Assembly: GCF_949987515.2 (NCBI RefSeq)
Contig: NW_027192650.1
Location: 3,658,001 to 3,722,000, forward strand
Source: Delphinus delphis
Taxonomy: Eukaryota > Chordata > Mammalia > Artiodactyla > Delphinidae
Direction of reading: 5' to 3'
DNA: 64,000 bases
Within the stretch, counting starts at the first letter, position 1; each line of letters opens with the position of its first letter. The notes below the pieces were generated by a model that was not told where the DNA came from, ran no database searches, and was given only the letters and a program-made list of their open reading frames with translations. Shown here one piece after another: positions 1 to 11,053 of the stretch. The position numbers were made by a program, and so were the translations under genes.

Positions 1-430
1 TCTATGTCATCAGGCCCTTAGCATCACAATGAGTGGATTCAGGTATGATGATTCTAACTGAAATAAGTCACACAGAAAAAGAAACATCATAAGATATCAG
101 TAATACATGGAATGTAAACTTGGCTACACAGGAACTGAATTACAGAACAGAACAGGGTCTCAAATTTAGAAAACCAACTTATGCTTGCTTAAGGGTAAAG
201 GTGAGTTGGGGTGCTGCATAAAACCAGAGATTGAAATGAGCACAAATAAAGTTCCTTAAGTCAAATATGGAATAGACAAGAGCTACTCCTTGCTCAACGA
301 AATGGACTCAACACCGCATATTAAACGCCTAAGAATGTACCTGACTAGTAAGTATCGTAAAACCTATGGATTGCTATGTCTCCAAAAGAGAATCAAGCAT
401 GTGTACAGGGGCATAAACGCAACAGTGATA

Positions 431-1098
431 GGATTGGAGACGTTCGGTGAGCAAATGAAGACCCTTTGAAGTCATATTGCATGGTACCCATTACACGGGT
501 CTCAACTCTCCAGGTTTAAGGTATTCTTCCTTCAGCTAAAACATGCATGTGGAACCCAAGTATGATCAACCATGTGAACGGGAGACGTGTTCAAGTATGT
601 CTCAGGTTTCCTCCCCTGGTACTCGGGTGCAACATTCCAGACACTTTACTAACACTCTCCCCACTTGGAGAGTCAGCGCCTTTAACCTCCTGTTTGGCCC
701 AGTTTGCAATTTCTGCGGAAGATGAACAGGAATAGCGAGAACCAATGAGAGGCTAGCTGGAGGTGTCTGGACGGGCAAATTTAACTCTCATTTCCCACCA
801 GGAAGAGGAAATAACCAAAGGCTCAGCGTGCCGTACCGGAACCAGATTAGGGCCTGAAGCCATCCTGCGGTGTTGCGGCCAGCTCAAAAGAAAGCGAGTT
901 GAAGAAAGGAGCTCAGGGGCACTGTGATTCACAAACCTGCAGAGTTATAAATGACAGCTATCGTCCAAAAATAGACTGAAGTAAGGCTGCCAAGAGGACT
1001 TGAAAGCGGGGCAGAATTGCAGGAAACCGATTTCAGGAGGTAGACTGGAATTGCATTGAAAGCATAGGAAAAGAGGCAGAACGTCCACAATGATGCAC
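431..1098. other. Unrecognised non-L1 module of the monomer (representative copy, U1)
   Basis: This stretch lies between the end of detectable LINE-1 similarity and the palindrome, and it recurs in every unit. It is richer in G+C than the L1-derived part, with short GC-rich patches such as 'gtgttgcggccag' near 870. I recognise no transposon, tRNA-like promoter or coding signal. Most monomer-type markers lie in its first half: the A/B site near 556, 'cagcgcc' or 'cagtccc' near 675, and 'aggaaataacc' or 'aggaattaacc' near 807. Its last ~170 bp vary very little. The stretch just before the palindrome (about 1085-1098) may be L1 again. The left limit of this module is approximate. Confidence 0.6.
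929..1098. other. Ultra-conserved block left of the palindrome (representative copy)
   Basis: This block varies least among the 40 complete units. A minus-strand frame of 85 codons spanning this block and the palindrome (929-1186 here) stays open in all 40 copies, mostly without any residue change, whereas the plus-strand frames near 543-735 are broken in many units. I read this as low sequence divergence, not as coding: the frame has no gene context and half of its conserved residues are a palindrome read antisense. Low divergence could mean a constrained protein-binding site or a hotspot of sequence conversion around the palindrome. Confidence 0.6.
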
Positions 1099-1170
1099 TT
1101 GGCCAAAAAGGGCGTATGCGTTTTTTCCTGAATATATTCAGGAAAAAACGCATACGCCCTTTTTGGCCAA
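1099..1170. repeat. 72-bp perfect palindrome, mariner-MITE-like (representative copy P1)
   Basis: The 34-base left arm, starting 'ttggccaaaaagggcg', is the exact reverse complement of the right arm around a central 'tata'. The symmetry stops at 1098/1171. The centre 'gaatatattc' is AT-rich and suited to cruciform opening. The ends match what I remember of the short cetartiodactyl mariner palindromes, which begin ggTTGGCCAAAAAG, have a GTTTTTCC block before the loop, and end CTTTTTGGCCAAcc. I therefore read it as a fossil mariner MITE comparable to human MADE1. Copies begin at 1099, 2679, 4258, 5837, 7417, 8994, 10573, 12152, 13732, 15308, 16888, 18466, 20046, 21622, 23200, 24778, 26357, 27937, 29515, 31092, 32672, 34249, 35828, 37406, 38986, 40564, 42144, 43724, 45302, 46882, 48460, 50039, 51619, 53198, 54778, 56358, 57935, 59514, 61094 and 62674. 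Confidence 0.9.
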
Positions 1171-2010
1171 CCAAGCAAGCTTGCAAAGGAAATCTGCACT
1201 ACAATGAAGTCTCACTTCCCCCCGGTCAAAAGGGCCATCTGAAAAAAGTGTAAAATCCAGAAAGGCAGGACAGGCCATGGAGAACTGGGAGCCTTGTTAT
1301 GCTGATGGGCGGGATGTAAATTGCCAACAACCACTCGGGAGAATTGTATGGTGTTTCCTGAAACATCTAAAAAACAAAGCAACAGAACCTAGGGCACTTC
1401 CACTTATGATCCTATAGCTTAGGGAAATTAAAATCAAAAAGACACAGCCACCCCAAAGTTTGGAAAGGCTCTGTTTACAAGAACCTCGTTTACAGTACAA
1501 GTTCAACATCGCAGAAAGTGAAAAATGGATAAAGAAGTTGTGGTATTTACTTACAAAGCAATATCACTCAGCAATGAAATCTGTGTCATCACGCCCTTAG
1601 CAGCACAATGGGTGGATTCAGGTATGATGATTCTAACTGAAGTAAGTCACACAGAAAAAGAAACATCATAAGATATCACTAATACACGGAATGTAAACTT
1701 GGCTACACAGGAACTGAATTACAGAACAGAACAGGGTCTCAAATTTAGAAAACCAACTTATGCTTGCTTAAGGGGAAAGGTGAGTTGGGGTGCTGCATAA
1801 AACCAGAGATTGAAATGAGTACAGATAAAGTTCCTTAAGTCAAATATGGAATAGACAAGAGCTACTCCTTGCTCAACGAAATGGACTCAACACCCCATAT
1901 TAAACGCCTAAGAATGTACCTGACTAGTAAGTATCTTAAAACCTATGGATTGCTATGTCTCCGAAAGAGAATCAAGCATGTGTACAGGGGCATAAACGCA
2001 GCAGTGATAG
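1171..2010 (+). mobile_element. Diverged LINE-1 3' end forming half of the monomer (representative copy)
   Basis: A collinear series of matches to the mammalian L1 3' region, as I remember it, runs on the + strand. 'ctacaatgaagtctcac' at 1199 matches L1 'ctacaatgaggtatcac'. 'ccggtcaaaagggccatc' at 1222 matches 'ccggtcagaatggccatc'. 'gggatgtaaattg' at 1311 matches 'gggaatgtaaattgg'. 'gtatggtgtttcctgaaa' at 1347 matches 'gtatggaggttccttaaa'. 'ctgtttacaagaac' near 1471 matches 'ctgtttacaatagc'. 'aatggataaagaagttgtgg' at 1524 differs by one base from L1. 'tgaagtaagtcacacag' near 1638 and 'gaaaaccaacttatg' near 1748 follow in order. Weaker collinear similarity continues to about 2010. This covers the end of ORF2 and/or the 3' UTR; no coding capacity remains. 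The same module follows each of the other palindromes. Confidence 0.87.
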
Positions 2011-3159
2011 GATTGGAGAGGTTCGGTGAGCAAATGAAGACCCTTTGAAGTCATATTGCATGGTACCCATTCCACGGGTTTCAACTACCTAGGTTTTAGG
2101 TATTCTTCCTTCAGCTAAAACATGCATGTGGAACCCAGAGTATGATCAACCATGTGATCGGGAGACGTGTTCAAATATGTCTCAGTTTTCCTCCCCTGGT
2201 ACTCGGGTGCAACATTCCAGACGCTTTACTAACACTCTCCCCACTTGGAGAGTCAGCGCCTTTAACCTCCTGTTTGGCCCAGTTTGCAATTTCTGCGGAA
2301 GATGAACAGGAATAGCGAGAACCAATGGGAGGCTAGCTGGAGGTGTCTGGACGGGCAAATTTAACTCTCATTTCCCAACAGGAAGAGGAAATAACCAAAG
2401 GCTCAGCGTGCCGTACCGGAACCAGATTAGGGCCTGAAGCCATCCTGCGGTGTTGCGGCCAGCTCAAAAGAAAGCGAGTTGAAGAAAGGAGCTCAGGGGC
2501 ACTGTAATTCACAAACCTGCAGAGTTATAAATGACAGCTATCGTCCAAAAATAGACTGAAGTAAGGCTGCCAAGAGGACTTGAAAGCGGGGCAGAATTGC
2601 AGGAAACCGATTTCAGGAGGTAGACTGGAATTGCATTGAAAGCATAGGAAAAGAGGCAGAACGTCCACAATGATGCACTTGGCCAAAAAGGGCGTATGCG
2701 TTTTTTCCTGAATATATTCAGGAAAAAACGCATACGCCCTTTTTGGCCAACCAAGCAAGCTTGCAAAGGAAATCTGCTCTATAATGAAGTCTCACTACCC
2801 CCCAGTCAAAAGGGGCATCTGAAAAAAGTGTAAAATCCAGAAAGGCAGGACAGGCCATGGAGAACTGGGAGCCTTGTTATGCTGAAGGGTGGGATGTAAA
2901 TTGCCAACAACCACTCGGGAGAAGTGTATGGTGTTTCCTGAAACATCTAAAAAACAAAGCAACAGAGCCTAGGGCACTTCCACTTATGGTCCTATAGCTT
3001 AGGGAATTTAAAATCAAAAAGACACAGACACCCCAAAGTTTGGGACGCCTCTGTTTACAAGAACCTCGTTTACAGTACAAGTTCAACATCGCAGAAAGTG
3101 AAAAATTGATAAAGAAGTTGTGGTATTTACTTACAAAGCAATATCACTCAGCAATGAAA
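1580..3159 (+). repeat. Monomer U2, type B
   Basis: Type B site 'cccagagtatg' near 2134 gives one extra base. Palindrome 2679-2750, perfect. 'ctctataatgaag' near 2776 and 'cccccagtcaaaaggggc' near 2799 are shared only with U6. The 6.3-kb tetramer begins inside this unit near 2100. Confidence 0.95.
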
Positions 3160-4738
3160 TCTGTGTCATCAGGCCCTTAGCAGCACAATGAGTGGATGCA
3201 GGTATGATGATTCTAACTGAAGTAAGTCACACAGAAAAAGAAACATCATAAGATATCAGTAATACACGGAATGTAAACTTGGCTACACAGGAACTGAATT
3301 ACAGAACAGAACAGGGTCTCAAATTTAGAAAACCAACTTATGCTTGCTTAAGGGTAAAGGTGAGTTGGGGTGCTGCATAAAACCAGAGATTGAAATGAGC
3401 ACAGATAAAGTTCCTTAAGCCAAATATGGAATAGACAAGAGCTACTCCTTGCTCAACGAAATGGACTCAACACCGCATATTAAACGCCTAAGAATGTGCC
3501 TGACTAGTAAGTATCTTAAAACCTATGGATTGCTATGTCTTCGAAAGAGAATCAAGCATGTGTACAGGGGCATAAACGCAGCAGTGATAGGATTGGAGAG
3601 GTTCGGTGAGCAAATGAAGACCCTTTGAAGTCATATTGCATGGTACCCATTACACGGGTCTCAACTCTCCAGGTTTAAGGTATTCTTCCTTCAGCTAAAA
3701 CATGCATGTGGAACCCAAGTATGATCAACCATGTGAACGGGAGATGTGTTCAAATATGTCTCAGTTTTCCTCCCCTGGTACTCGGGTGCAACATTCCAGA
3801 CACTTTACTAACACTCTCCCCACTTGGAGAGTCAGCGCCTTTAACCTCCTGTTTGGCCCAGTTTGCAATTTCTGCGGAAGATGAACAGGAATAGCGAGAA
3901 CCAATGAGAGGCTAGCTGGAGGTGTCTGGACGGGCAAATTTAACTCTCATTTCCCACCAGGAAGAGGAAATAACCAAAGGCTCAGCGTGCCGTGCCGGAA
4001 CCAGATTAGGGCCTGAAGCCATCCTGCGGTGTTGCGGCCAGGTCACAAGAAAGCGAGTTGAAGAAAGGAGCTCAGGGGCACTGTAATTCACAAACCTGCA
4101 GAGTTATAAATGACAGCTATCGTCCAAAAATAGACTGAAGTAAGGCTGCCAAGAGGACTTGAAAGCGGGGCAGAATTGCAGGAAACCGATTTCAGGAGGT
4201 AGACTGGAATTGCATTGAAAGCATAGGAAAAGAGGCAGAACGTCCACAATGATGCACTTGGCCAAAAAGGGCGTATGCGTTTTTTCCTGAATATATTCAG
4301 GAAAAAACGCATACGCCCTTTTTGGCCAACCAAGCAAGCTTGCAAAGGAAATCTGCACTACAATGAAGTCTCACTTCCCCCCGGTCAAAAGGGCCATCTG
4401 AAAAAAGTGTAAAATCCAGAAAGGCAGGACAGGCCATGGAGAACTGGGAGCCTTGTTATGCTGATGGGCAGGATGTAAATTGCCAACAGACACTTGGGAG
4501 AAGTGTATGGTGTTTCCTGAAACATCTAAAAAACAAAGCAACAGAGCCTAGGGCACTTCCACTTATGGTCCTATAGCTTAGGGAAATTAAAATTAAAAAG
4601 ACACAGCCACCCCAAAGTTTGGGACGCCTCCGTTTACAAGAACCTCGTTTACCGTACAAGTTCAATATCACAGAAAGTGAAAAATGGATAAAGAACTTGT
4701 GGTACTTACGTACAATGCAGTATCACTCAGCAATGAAA
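3160..4738 (+). repeat. Monomer U3, type A
   Basis: Palindrome 4258-4329, perfect. The last ~80 bp carry a divergent L1 variant ('taccgtacaagttcaatatc', 'acttacgtacaatgcag' near 4704-4720) also seen at the ends of U7 and U33. U7 is its 6,315-bp partner. Confidence 0.95.
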
Positions 4739-4800
4739 TCTATGTCATCAGTCCCGTAGCAGCATAATGAGTGGATTCAGGTACGATGATTCTAACTGAA
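4650..4800 (+). other. Divergent, more L1-like variant of the L1 segment
   Basis: Here the segment reads 'gtggtacttacgtacaatgc' where most units read 'gtggtatttacttacaaagc'. The remembered L1 sequence is gtggtac...atacaatgg, so this variant keeps 'tac' and 'tacaatg' that the majority has lost. It recurs at 11000-11100, 52020-52080 and, partly changed, 59941-60140. Confidence 0.7.
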
Positions 4801-6317
4801 ATAAGTCACACAGAAAAAGAAACATCATAAGATATCAGTAATACACGGAATGGAAACTTGGCTACACAGGAACTGAATTACAGAACAGAACAGGGTCTCA
4901 AATTTAGAAAACCAACTTATGCTTGCTTAAGGGTAAAGGTGAGTTGGGGTGCTGCATAAAACCAGAGATTGAAATGAGCACAGATAAAGTTCCTTAAGCC
5001 AAATATGGAATAGACAAGAGCTACTCCTTGCTCAACGAAATGGACTCAACACCGCATATTAAATGCCTAAGAATGTACGTGACTAGTAAGTATCTTAAAA
5101 CCTATGGATTGCTATGTCTCCGAAAGAGAATCAAGCATGTGTACAGGGCATAAACGCAGCAGTGATAGGATTGGAGAGGTTCGGTGAGCAAATGAAGACC
5201 CTTTGAAGTCATATTGCATGGTACCCATTCCATGGGTTTCAATTACCCAGGTTTTAGGTATTCTTCCTTCAGCTAAAACATGCATGTGGAACCCACAGTA
5301 TGATCAACCATGTGATCGGGAGACGTGTTCAAATATGTCTCAGTTTTCCTCCCCTTGTACTCGGGTGCAACATTCCAGACGCTTTACTAACACTCTCCCC
5401 ACTTGGAGAGTCAGCGCCTTTAACCTCCTGTTTGGCACAGTTTGCAATTTCTGCGGAAGATGAACAGGAATAGCGAGAACCAATGAGAGGCTAGCTGGAG
5501 GTGTCTGGACGGGCAAATTTAACTCTCATTTCCCAACAGGAAGAGGAAATAACCAAAGGCTCAGCGTGCCGTACCGGAACCAGATTAGGGCCTGAAGCCA
5601 TCCTGCGGTGTTGCGGCCAGGTCACAAGAAAGCGAGTTGAAGAAAGGAGCTCAGGGGCACTGTAATTCACAAACCTGCAGAGTTATAAATGACAGCTATC
5701 GTCCAAAAATAAACTGAAGTAAGGCTGCCAAGAGGACTTGAAAGCGGGGCAGAATTGCAGGAAACCGATTTCAGGAGGTAGACTGGAATTGCATTGAAAG
5801 CATAGGAAAAGAGGCAGAACGTCCACAATGATGCACTTGGCCAAAAAGGGCGTATGCATTTTTTCCTGAATATATTCAGGAAAAAACGCATACGCCCTTT
5901 TTGGCCAACCAAGCAAGCTTGCAAAGGAAATCTGCACTACAATGAAGTCTCACTTCCCCCCGGTCAAAAGGGCCATCTGAAAAAAGTGTAAAATCCAGAA
6001 AGGCAGGACAGGCCATGGAGAACTGGGAGCCTTGTTATGCTGATGGGTGGGATGTAAATTGCCAACAACCACTTGGGAGAAGTGTATGGTGTTTCCTGAA
6101 ACATCTAAAAAACAAAGCAACAGAACCTAGGGCACTTCCACTTATGGTCCTATAGCTTAGGGAAATTAAAATCAAAAAGACACAGCCACCCCAAAGTTTG
6201 GAACGGCTCTGTTTACAAGAACATCGTTTACAGTACAAGTTCAACATCGCAGAAAGTGAAAAATGGATAAAGAAGTTGTGGTATTTACTTACAAAGCAAT
6301 ATCACTCAGCAATGAAA
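4739..6317 (+). repeat. Monomer U4, type B
   Basis: Type B site is 'cccacagtatg' near 5290. One g is missing from 'acagggcataaacg' near 5143. Palindrome 5837-5908 has one mismatch, a CpG transition at 5858. U8 is its partner and shares all three features. Confidence 0.95.
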
Positions 6318-7895
6318 TCTGTGTCATCAGGCCCTTAGCATCACAATGAGTGGATTCAGGTATGATGATTCTAACTGAAATAAGTCACACAGAAAAAGAA
6401 ACATCATAAGATATCAGTAATACACGGAATGTAAACTTGGCTACACAGGAACTGAATTACAGAACAGAACAGGGACTCAAATTTAGAAAACCAACTTATG
6501 CTTGCTTAAGGGGAAAGGTGAGTTGGGGTGCTGCATAAAACCAGAGATTGAAATGAGCACAGATAAAGTTCCTTAAGTCAAATATGGAATAGACAAGAGC
6601 TACTCCTTGCTCAATGAAATGGACTCAACACCGCATATTAAACGCCTAAGAATGTACCTCACTAGTAAGTATCTTAAAACCTATGGATTGCTATGTCTCC
6701 GAAAGAGAATCAAGCATGTGTACAGGGGCATAAACGCAGCAGTGATAGGATTGGAGAGGTTCGGTGAGCAAATGAAGACCCTTTGAAGTCATATTGCATG
6801 GTACCCATTACACGGGTCTTAACTCTCCAGGTTTAAGGTATTCTTCCTTCAGCTAAAACATGCATGTGGAACCCAAGTATGATCAACCATGTGAACGGGA
6901 GACGTGTTCAAATATGTCTCAGTTTTCCTCCCCTGGTACTCGGGTGCAACATTCCAGACGCTTTACTAACACTCTCCCCACTTGGAGAGTCAGCGCCTTT
7001 AACCTCCTGTTTGGCCCAGTTTTGCAATTTCTGCGGAAGATGAACAGGAATAGCGAGAACCAATGAGAGACTAGCTGGAGGTGTTTGGACGGGCAAATTG
7101 AACTCTCATTTCCCACCAGGAAGAGGAAATAACCAAAGGCTCAGCGTGCCGTGCCGGAACCAGATTAGGGCCTGAAGCCATCCTGCGGTGTTGCGGCCAG
7201 GTCACAAGAAAGCAAGTTGAAGAAAGGAGCTCAGGGGCACTGTAATTCACAAACCTGCAGAGTTATAAATGACAGCTATCGTCCAAAAATAGACTGAAGT
7301 AAGGCTGCCAAGAGGACTTGAAAGCGGGGCAGAATTGCAGGAAACCGATTTCAGGAGGTAGACTGGGATTGCATTGAAAGCATAGGAAAAGAGGCAGAAC
7401 GTCCACAATGATGCACTTGGCCAAAAAGGGCGTATGCGTTTTTTCCTGAATATATTCAGGAAAAAACGCATACGCCCTTTTTGGCCAACCAAGCAAGCTT
7501 GCAAAGGAAATCTGCACTACAATGAAGTCTCACTTCCCCCCGGTCAAAAGGGCCATCTGAAAAAAGTGTAAAATCCAGAAAGGCAGGACAGGCCATGGAG
7601 AACTGGGAGCCTTGTTATGCTGATGGGCGGGATGTAAATTGCCAACAACCACTCGGGAGAAGTGTATGGTGTTTCCTGAAACATCTAAAAAACAAAGAAA
7701 CAGAACCTAGGACACTTCCACTTATGGGCCTATAGCTTAGGGAAATTAAAATCAAAAAGACACAGCCACCCCAAAGTTTGGAACGGCTCTGTTTACAAGA
7801 ACCTCGTTTACAGTACAAGTTCAACATCGCAGAAAGTGAAAAATGGAAAGAAGTTGTGGTATTTACTTACAAAGCAATATCACTCAGCAATGAAA
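6318..7895 (+). repeat. Monomer U5, type A
   Basis: An extra t gives 'cagttttgc' near 7018, shared with U9 and U13. Palindrome 7417-7488, perfect. 'aaatggaaagaag' near 7841 lacks the usual 'ata', a deletion shared with U9 and U13. Confidence 0.95.
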
Positions 7896-9474
7896 TCTGT
7901 GTCATCAGGCCCTTAGCAGCACAATGAGTGGATTCAGGTATGATGATTCTAACTGAAGTAAGTCACACAGAAAAAGAAACATCATAAGATATCAGTAATA
8001 CACGGAATGTAAACTTGGCTACACAGGAACTGAATTACAGAATAGAACAGGGTCTCAAATTTAGAAAACCAACTTATGCTTGCTTAAGGGTAAAGGTGAG
8101 TTGGGGTGCTGCATAAACCAGAGATTGAAATGAGCACAGATAAAGTTCCTTAAGTCAAATATGGAATAGACAAGAGCTACTCCTTGCTCAACGAAATGGA
8201 CTCAACACCGCATATTAAACGCCTAAGAATGTACCTGACTAGTAAGTATCTTAAAACCTATGGATTGCTATGTCTCCGAAAGAGAATCAAGCATGTGTAC
8301 AGGGGCATAAACGCAGCAGTGATAGGATTGGAGAGGTTCGGTGAGCAAATGAAGACCCTTTGAAGTCATATTGCATGGTACCCATTCCACGGGTCTCAAC
8401 TCTCCAGGTTTAAGGTATTCTTCCTTCAGCTAAAACATGCATGTGGAACCCAGAGTATGATCAACCATGTGATCGGGAGACGTGTTCAAATATGTCTCAG
8501 TTTTCCTCCCCTGGTACTCGGGTGCAACATTCCAGACGCTTTACTAACACTCTCCCCACTTGGAGAGTCAGCGCCTTTAACCTCCTGTTTGGCCCAGTTT
8601 GCAATTTCTGCGGAAGATGAACAGGAATAGCGAGAACCAATGAGAGGCTAGCTGGAGGTGTCTGGACGGGCAAATTTAACTCTCATTTCCCAACAGGAAG
8701 AGGAAATAACCAAAGGCTCAGCGTGCCGTACCGGAACCAGATTAGGGCCTGAAGCCATCCTGCGGTGTTGCGGCCAGCTCAAAAGAAAGCGAGTTGAAGA
8801 AAGGAGCTCAGGGGCACTGTAATTCACAAACCTGCAGAGTTATAAATGACAGCTATCGTCCAAAAATAGACTGAAGTAAGGCTGCCAAGAGGACTTGAAA
8901 GCGGGGCAGAATTGCAGGAAACCGATTTCAGGAGGTAGACTGGAATTGCACTGAAAGCATAGGAAAAGAGGCAGAACGTCCACAATGATGCACTTGGCCA
9001 AAAAGGGCGTATGCGTTTTTTCCTGAATATATTCAGGAAAAAACGCATACGCCCTTTTTGGCCAACCAAGCAAGCTTGCAAAGGAAATCTGCTCTATAAT
9101 GAAGTCTCACTACCCCCCAGTCAAAAGGGGCATCTGAAAAAAGTGTAAAATCCAGAAAGGCAGGACAGGCCATGGAGAACTGGGAGCCTTGTTATGCTGA
9201 AGGGTGGGATGTAAATTGCCAACAACCACTCGGGAGAAGTGTATGGTGTTTCCTGAAACATCTAAAAAACAAAGCAACAGAGCCTAGGGCACTTCCACTT
9301 ATGGTCCTATAGCTTAGGGAATTTAAAATCAAAAAGACACAGACACCCCAAAGTTTGGGACGCCTCTGTTTACAAGAACCTCGTTTACAGTACAAGTTCA
9401 ACATCGCAGAAAGTGAAAAATTGATAAAGAAGTTGTGGTATTTACTTACAAAGCAATATCACTCAGCAATGAAA
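7896..9474 (+). repeat. Monomer U6, type B, exchange junction
   Basis: Up to about 8414 it follows a type A neighbour ('ggtctcaactctccagg'); after that it copies U2, including 'cccagagtatg' near 8449. This junction is the tandem-duplication point of the 6.3-kb tetramer. 'cataaaccag' near 8112 lacks one a. Palindrome 8994-9065, perfect. Confidence 0.95.
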
Positions 9475-11053
9475 TCTGTGTCATCAGGCCCTTAGCAGCA
9501 CAATGAGTGGATGCAGGTATGATGATTCTAACTGAAGTAAGTCACACAGAAAAAGAAACATCATAAGATATCAGTAATACACGGAATGTAAACTTGGCTA
9601 CACAGGAACTGAATTACAGAACAGAACAGGGTCTCAAATTTAGAAAACCAACTTATGCTTGCTTAAGGGTAAAGGTGAGTTGGGGTGCTGCATAAAACCA
9701 GAGATTGAAATGAGCACAGATAAAGTTCCTTAAGCCAAATATGGAATAGACAAGAGCTACTCCTTGCTCAACGAAATGGACTCAACACCGCATATTAAAC
9801 GCCTAAGAATGTGCCTGACTAGTAAGTATCTTAAAACCTATGGATTGCTATGTCTTCGAAAGAGAATCAAGCATGTGTACAGGGGCATAAACGCAGCAGT
9901 GATAGGATTGGAGAGGTTCGGTGAGCAAATGAAGACCCTTTGAAGTCATATTGCATGGTACCCATTACACGGGTCTCAACTCTCCAGGTTTAAGGTATTC
10001 TTCCTTCAGCTAAAACATGCATGTGGAACCCAAGTATGATCAACCATGTGAACGGGAGATGTGTTCAAATATGTCTCAGTTTTCCTCCCCTGGTACTCGG
10101 GTGCAACATTCCAGACACTTTACTAACACTCTCCCCACTTGGAGAGTCAGCGCCTTTAACCTCCTGTTTGGCCCAGTTTGCAATTTCTGCGGAAGATGAA
10201 CAGGAATAGCGAGAACCAATGAGAGGCTAGCTGGAGGTGTCTGGACGGGCAAATTTAACTCTCATTTCCCACCAGGAAGAGGAAATAACCAAAGGCTCAG
10301 CGTGCCGTGCCGGAACCAGATTAGGGCCTGAAGCCATCCTGCGGTGTTGCGGCCAGGTCACAAGAAAGCGAGTTGAAGAAAGGAGCTCAGGGGCACTGTA
10401 ATTCACAAACCTGCAGAGTTATAAATGACAGCTATCGTCCAAAAATAGACTGAAGTAAGGCTGCCAAGAGGACTTGAAAGCGGGGCAGAATTGCAGGAAA
10501 CCGATTTCAGGAGGTAGACTGGAATTGCATTGAAAGCATAGGAAAAGAGGCAGAACGTCCACAATGATGCACTTGGCCAAAAAGGGCGTATGCGTTTTTT
10601 CCTGAATATATTCAGGAAAAAACGCATACGCCCTTTTTGGCCAACCAAGCAAGCTTGCAAAGGAAATCTGCACTACAATGAAGTCTCACTTCCCCCCGGT
10701 CAAAAGGGCCATCTGAAAAAAGTGTAAAATCCAGAAAGGCAGGACAGGCCATGGAGAACTGGGAGCCTTGTTATGCTGATGGGCAGGATGTAAATTGCCA
10801 ACAGACACTTGGGAGAAGTGTATGGTGTTTCCTGAAACATCTAAAAAACAAAGCAACAGAGCCTAGGGCACTTCCACTTATGGTCCTATAGCTTAGGGAA
10901 ATTAAAATTAAAAAGACACAGCCACCCCAAAGTTTGGGACGCCTCCGTTTACAAGAACCTCGTTTACCGTACAAGTTCAATATCACAGAAAGTGAAAAAT
11001 GGATAAAGAACTTGTGGTACTTACGTACAATGCAGTATCACTCAGCAATGAAA
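9475..11053 (+). repeat. Monomer U7, type A
   Basis: Copy of U3 at 6,315 bp. Palindrome 10573-10644, perfect. Ends with the divergent L1 variant near 11019-11040. Confidence 0.95.

Larger units (their letters stand above)
1..1579 (+). repeat. Monomer U1, type A
   Basis: Palindrome 1099-1170, perfect. Private changes 'ttcaagtatg' (591), 'agacactttac' (639) and 'aggggcataaacgcaacag' (406) recur in U32 and partly in U23, U37, U38 and U41. Starts in the L1-derived part; the phase is set by the window edge. Confidence 0.95.
2100..8414 (+). repeat. 6,315-bp tetrameric higher-order repeat, copy 1
   Basis: This is a block of four monomer lengths that is repeated immediately afterwards at 8415. By eye the two copies differ at only about six positions, for example 2329, 2635, 4783, 6730 and 7717 against their partners 6,315 bp to the right. 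The left edge is placed where 'aggttttagg' (ending about 2100) stops matching 'aggtttaagg' at 8415. Constituent types in order are B, A, B, A. Confidence 0.9.

Noticed and set aside
430..450. Pol III B-box-like 'ggttcggtgagc' in most units
   Set aside because: Only the first six bases match the GGTTCGANTCC consensus and no convincing A box lies at the right distance.
543..735. Plus-strand frames of 60-68 codons in type A units
   Set aside because: They are broken by a stop or frameshift in most type B units, differ only as the repeat differs, and lie in satellite DNA. Chance frames.
929..1186. Minus-strand 85-codon frame open in all 40 units, and the overlapping 84-codon frame
   Set aside because: It reads antisense through the mariner-like palindrome and the conserved block; the residues around the palindrome are a mirror artefact. 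No start context, splice signals or homologous protein are recognised. Its persistence reflects low divergence.
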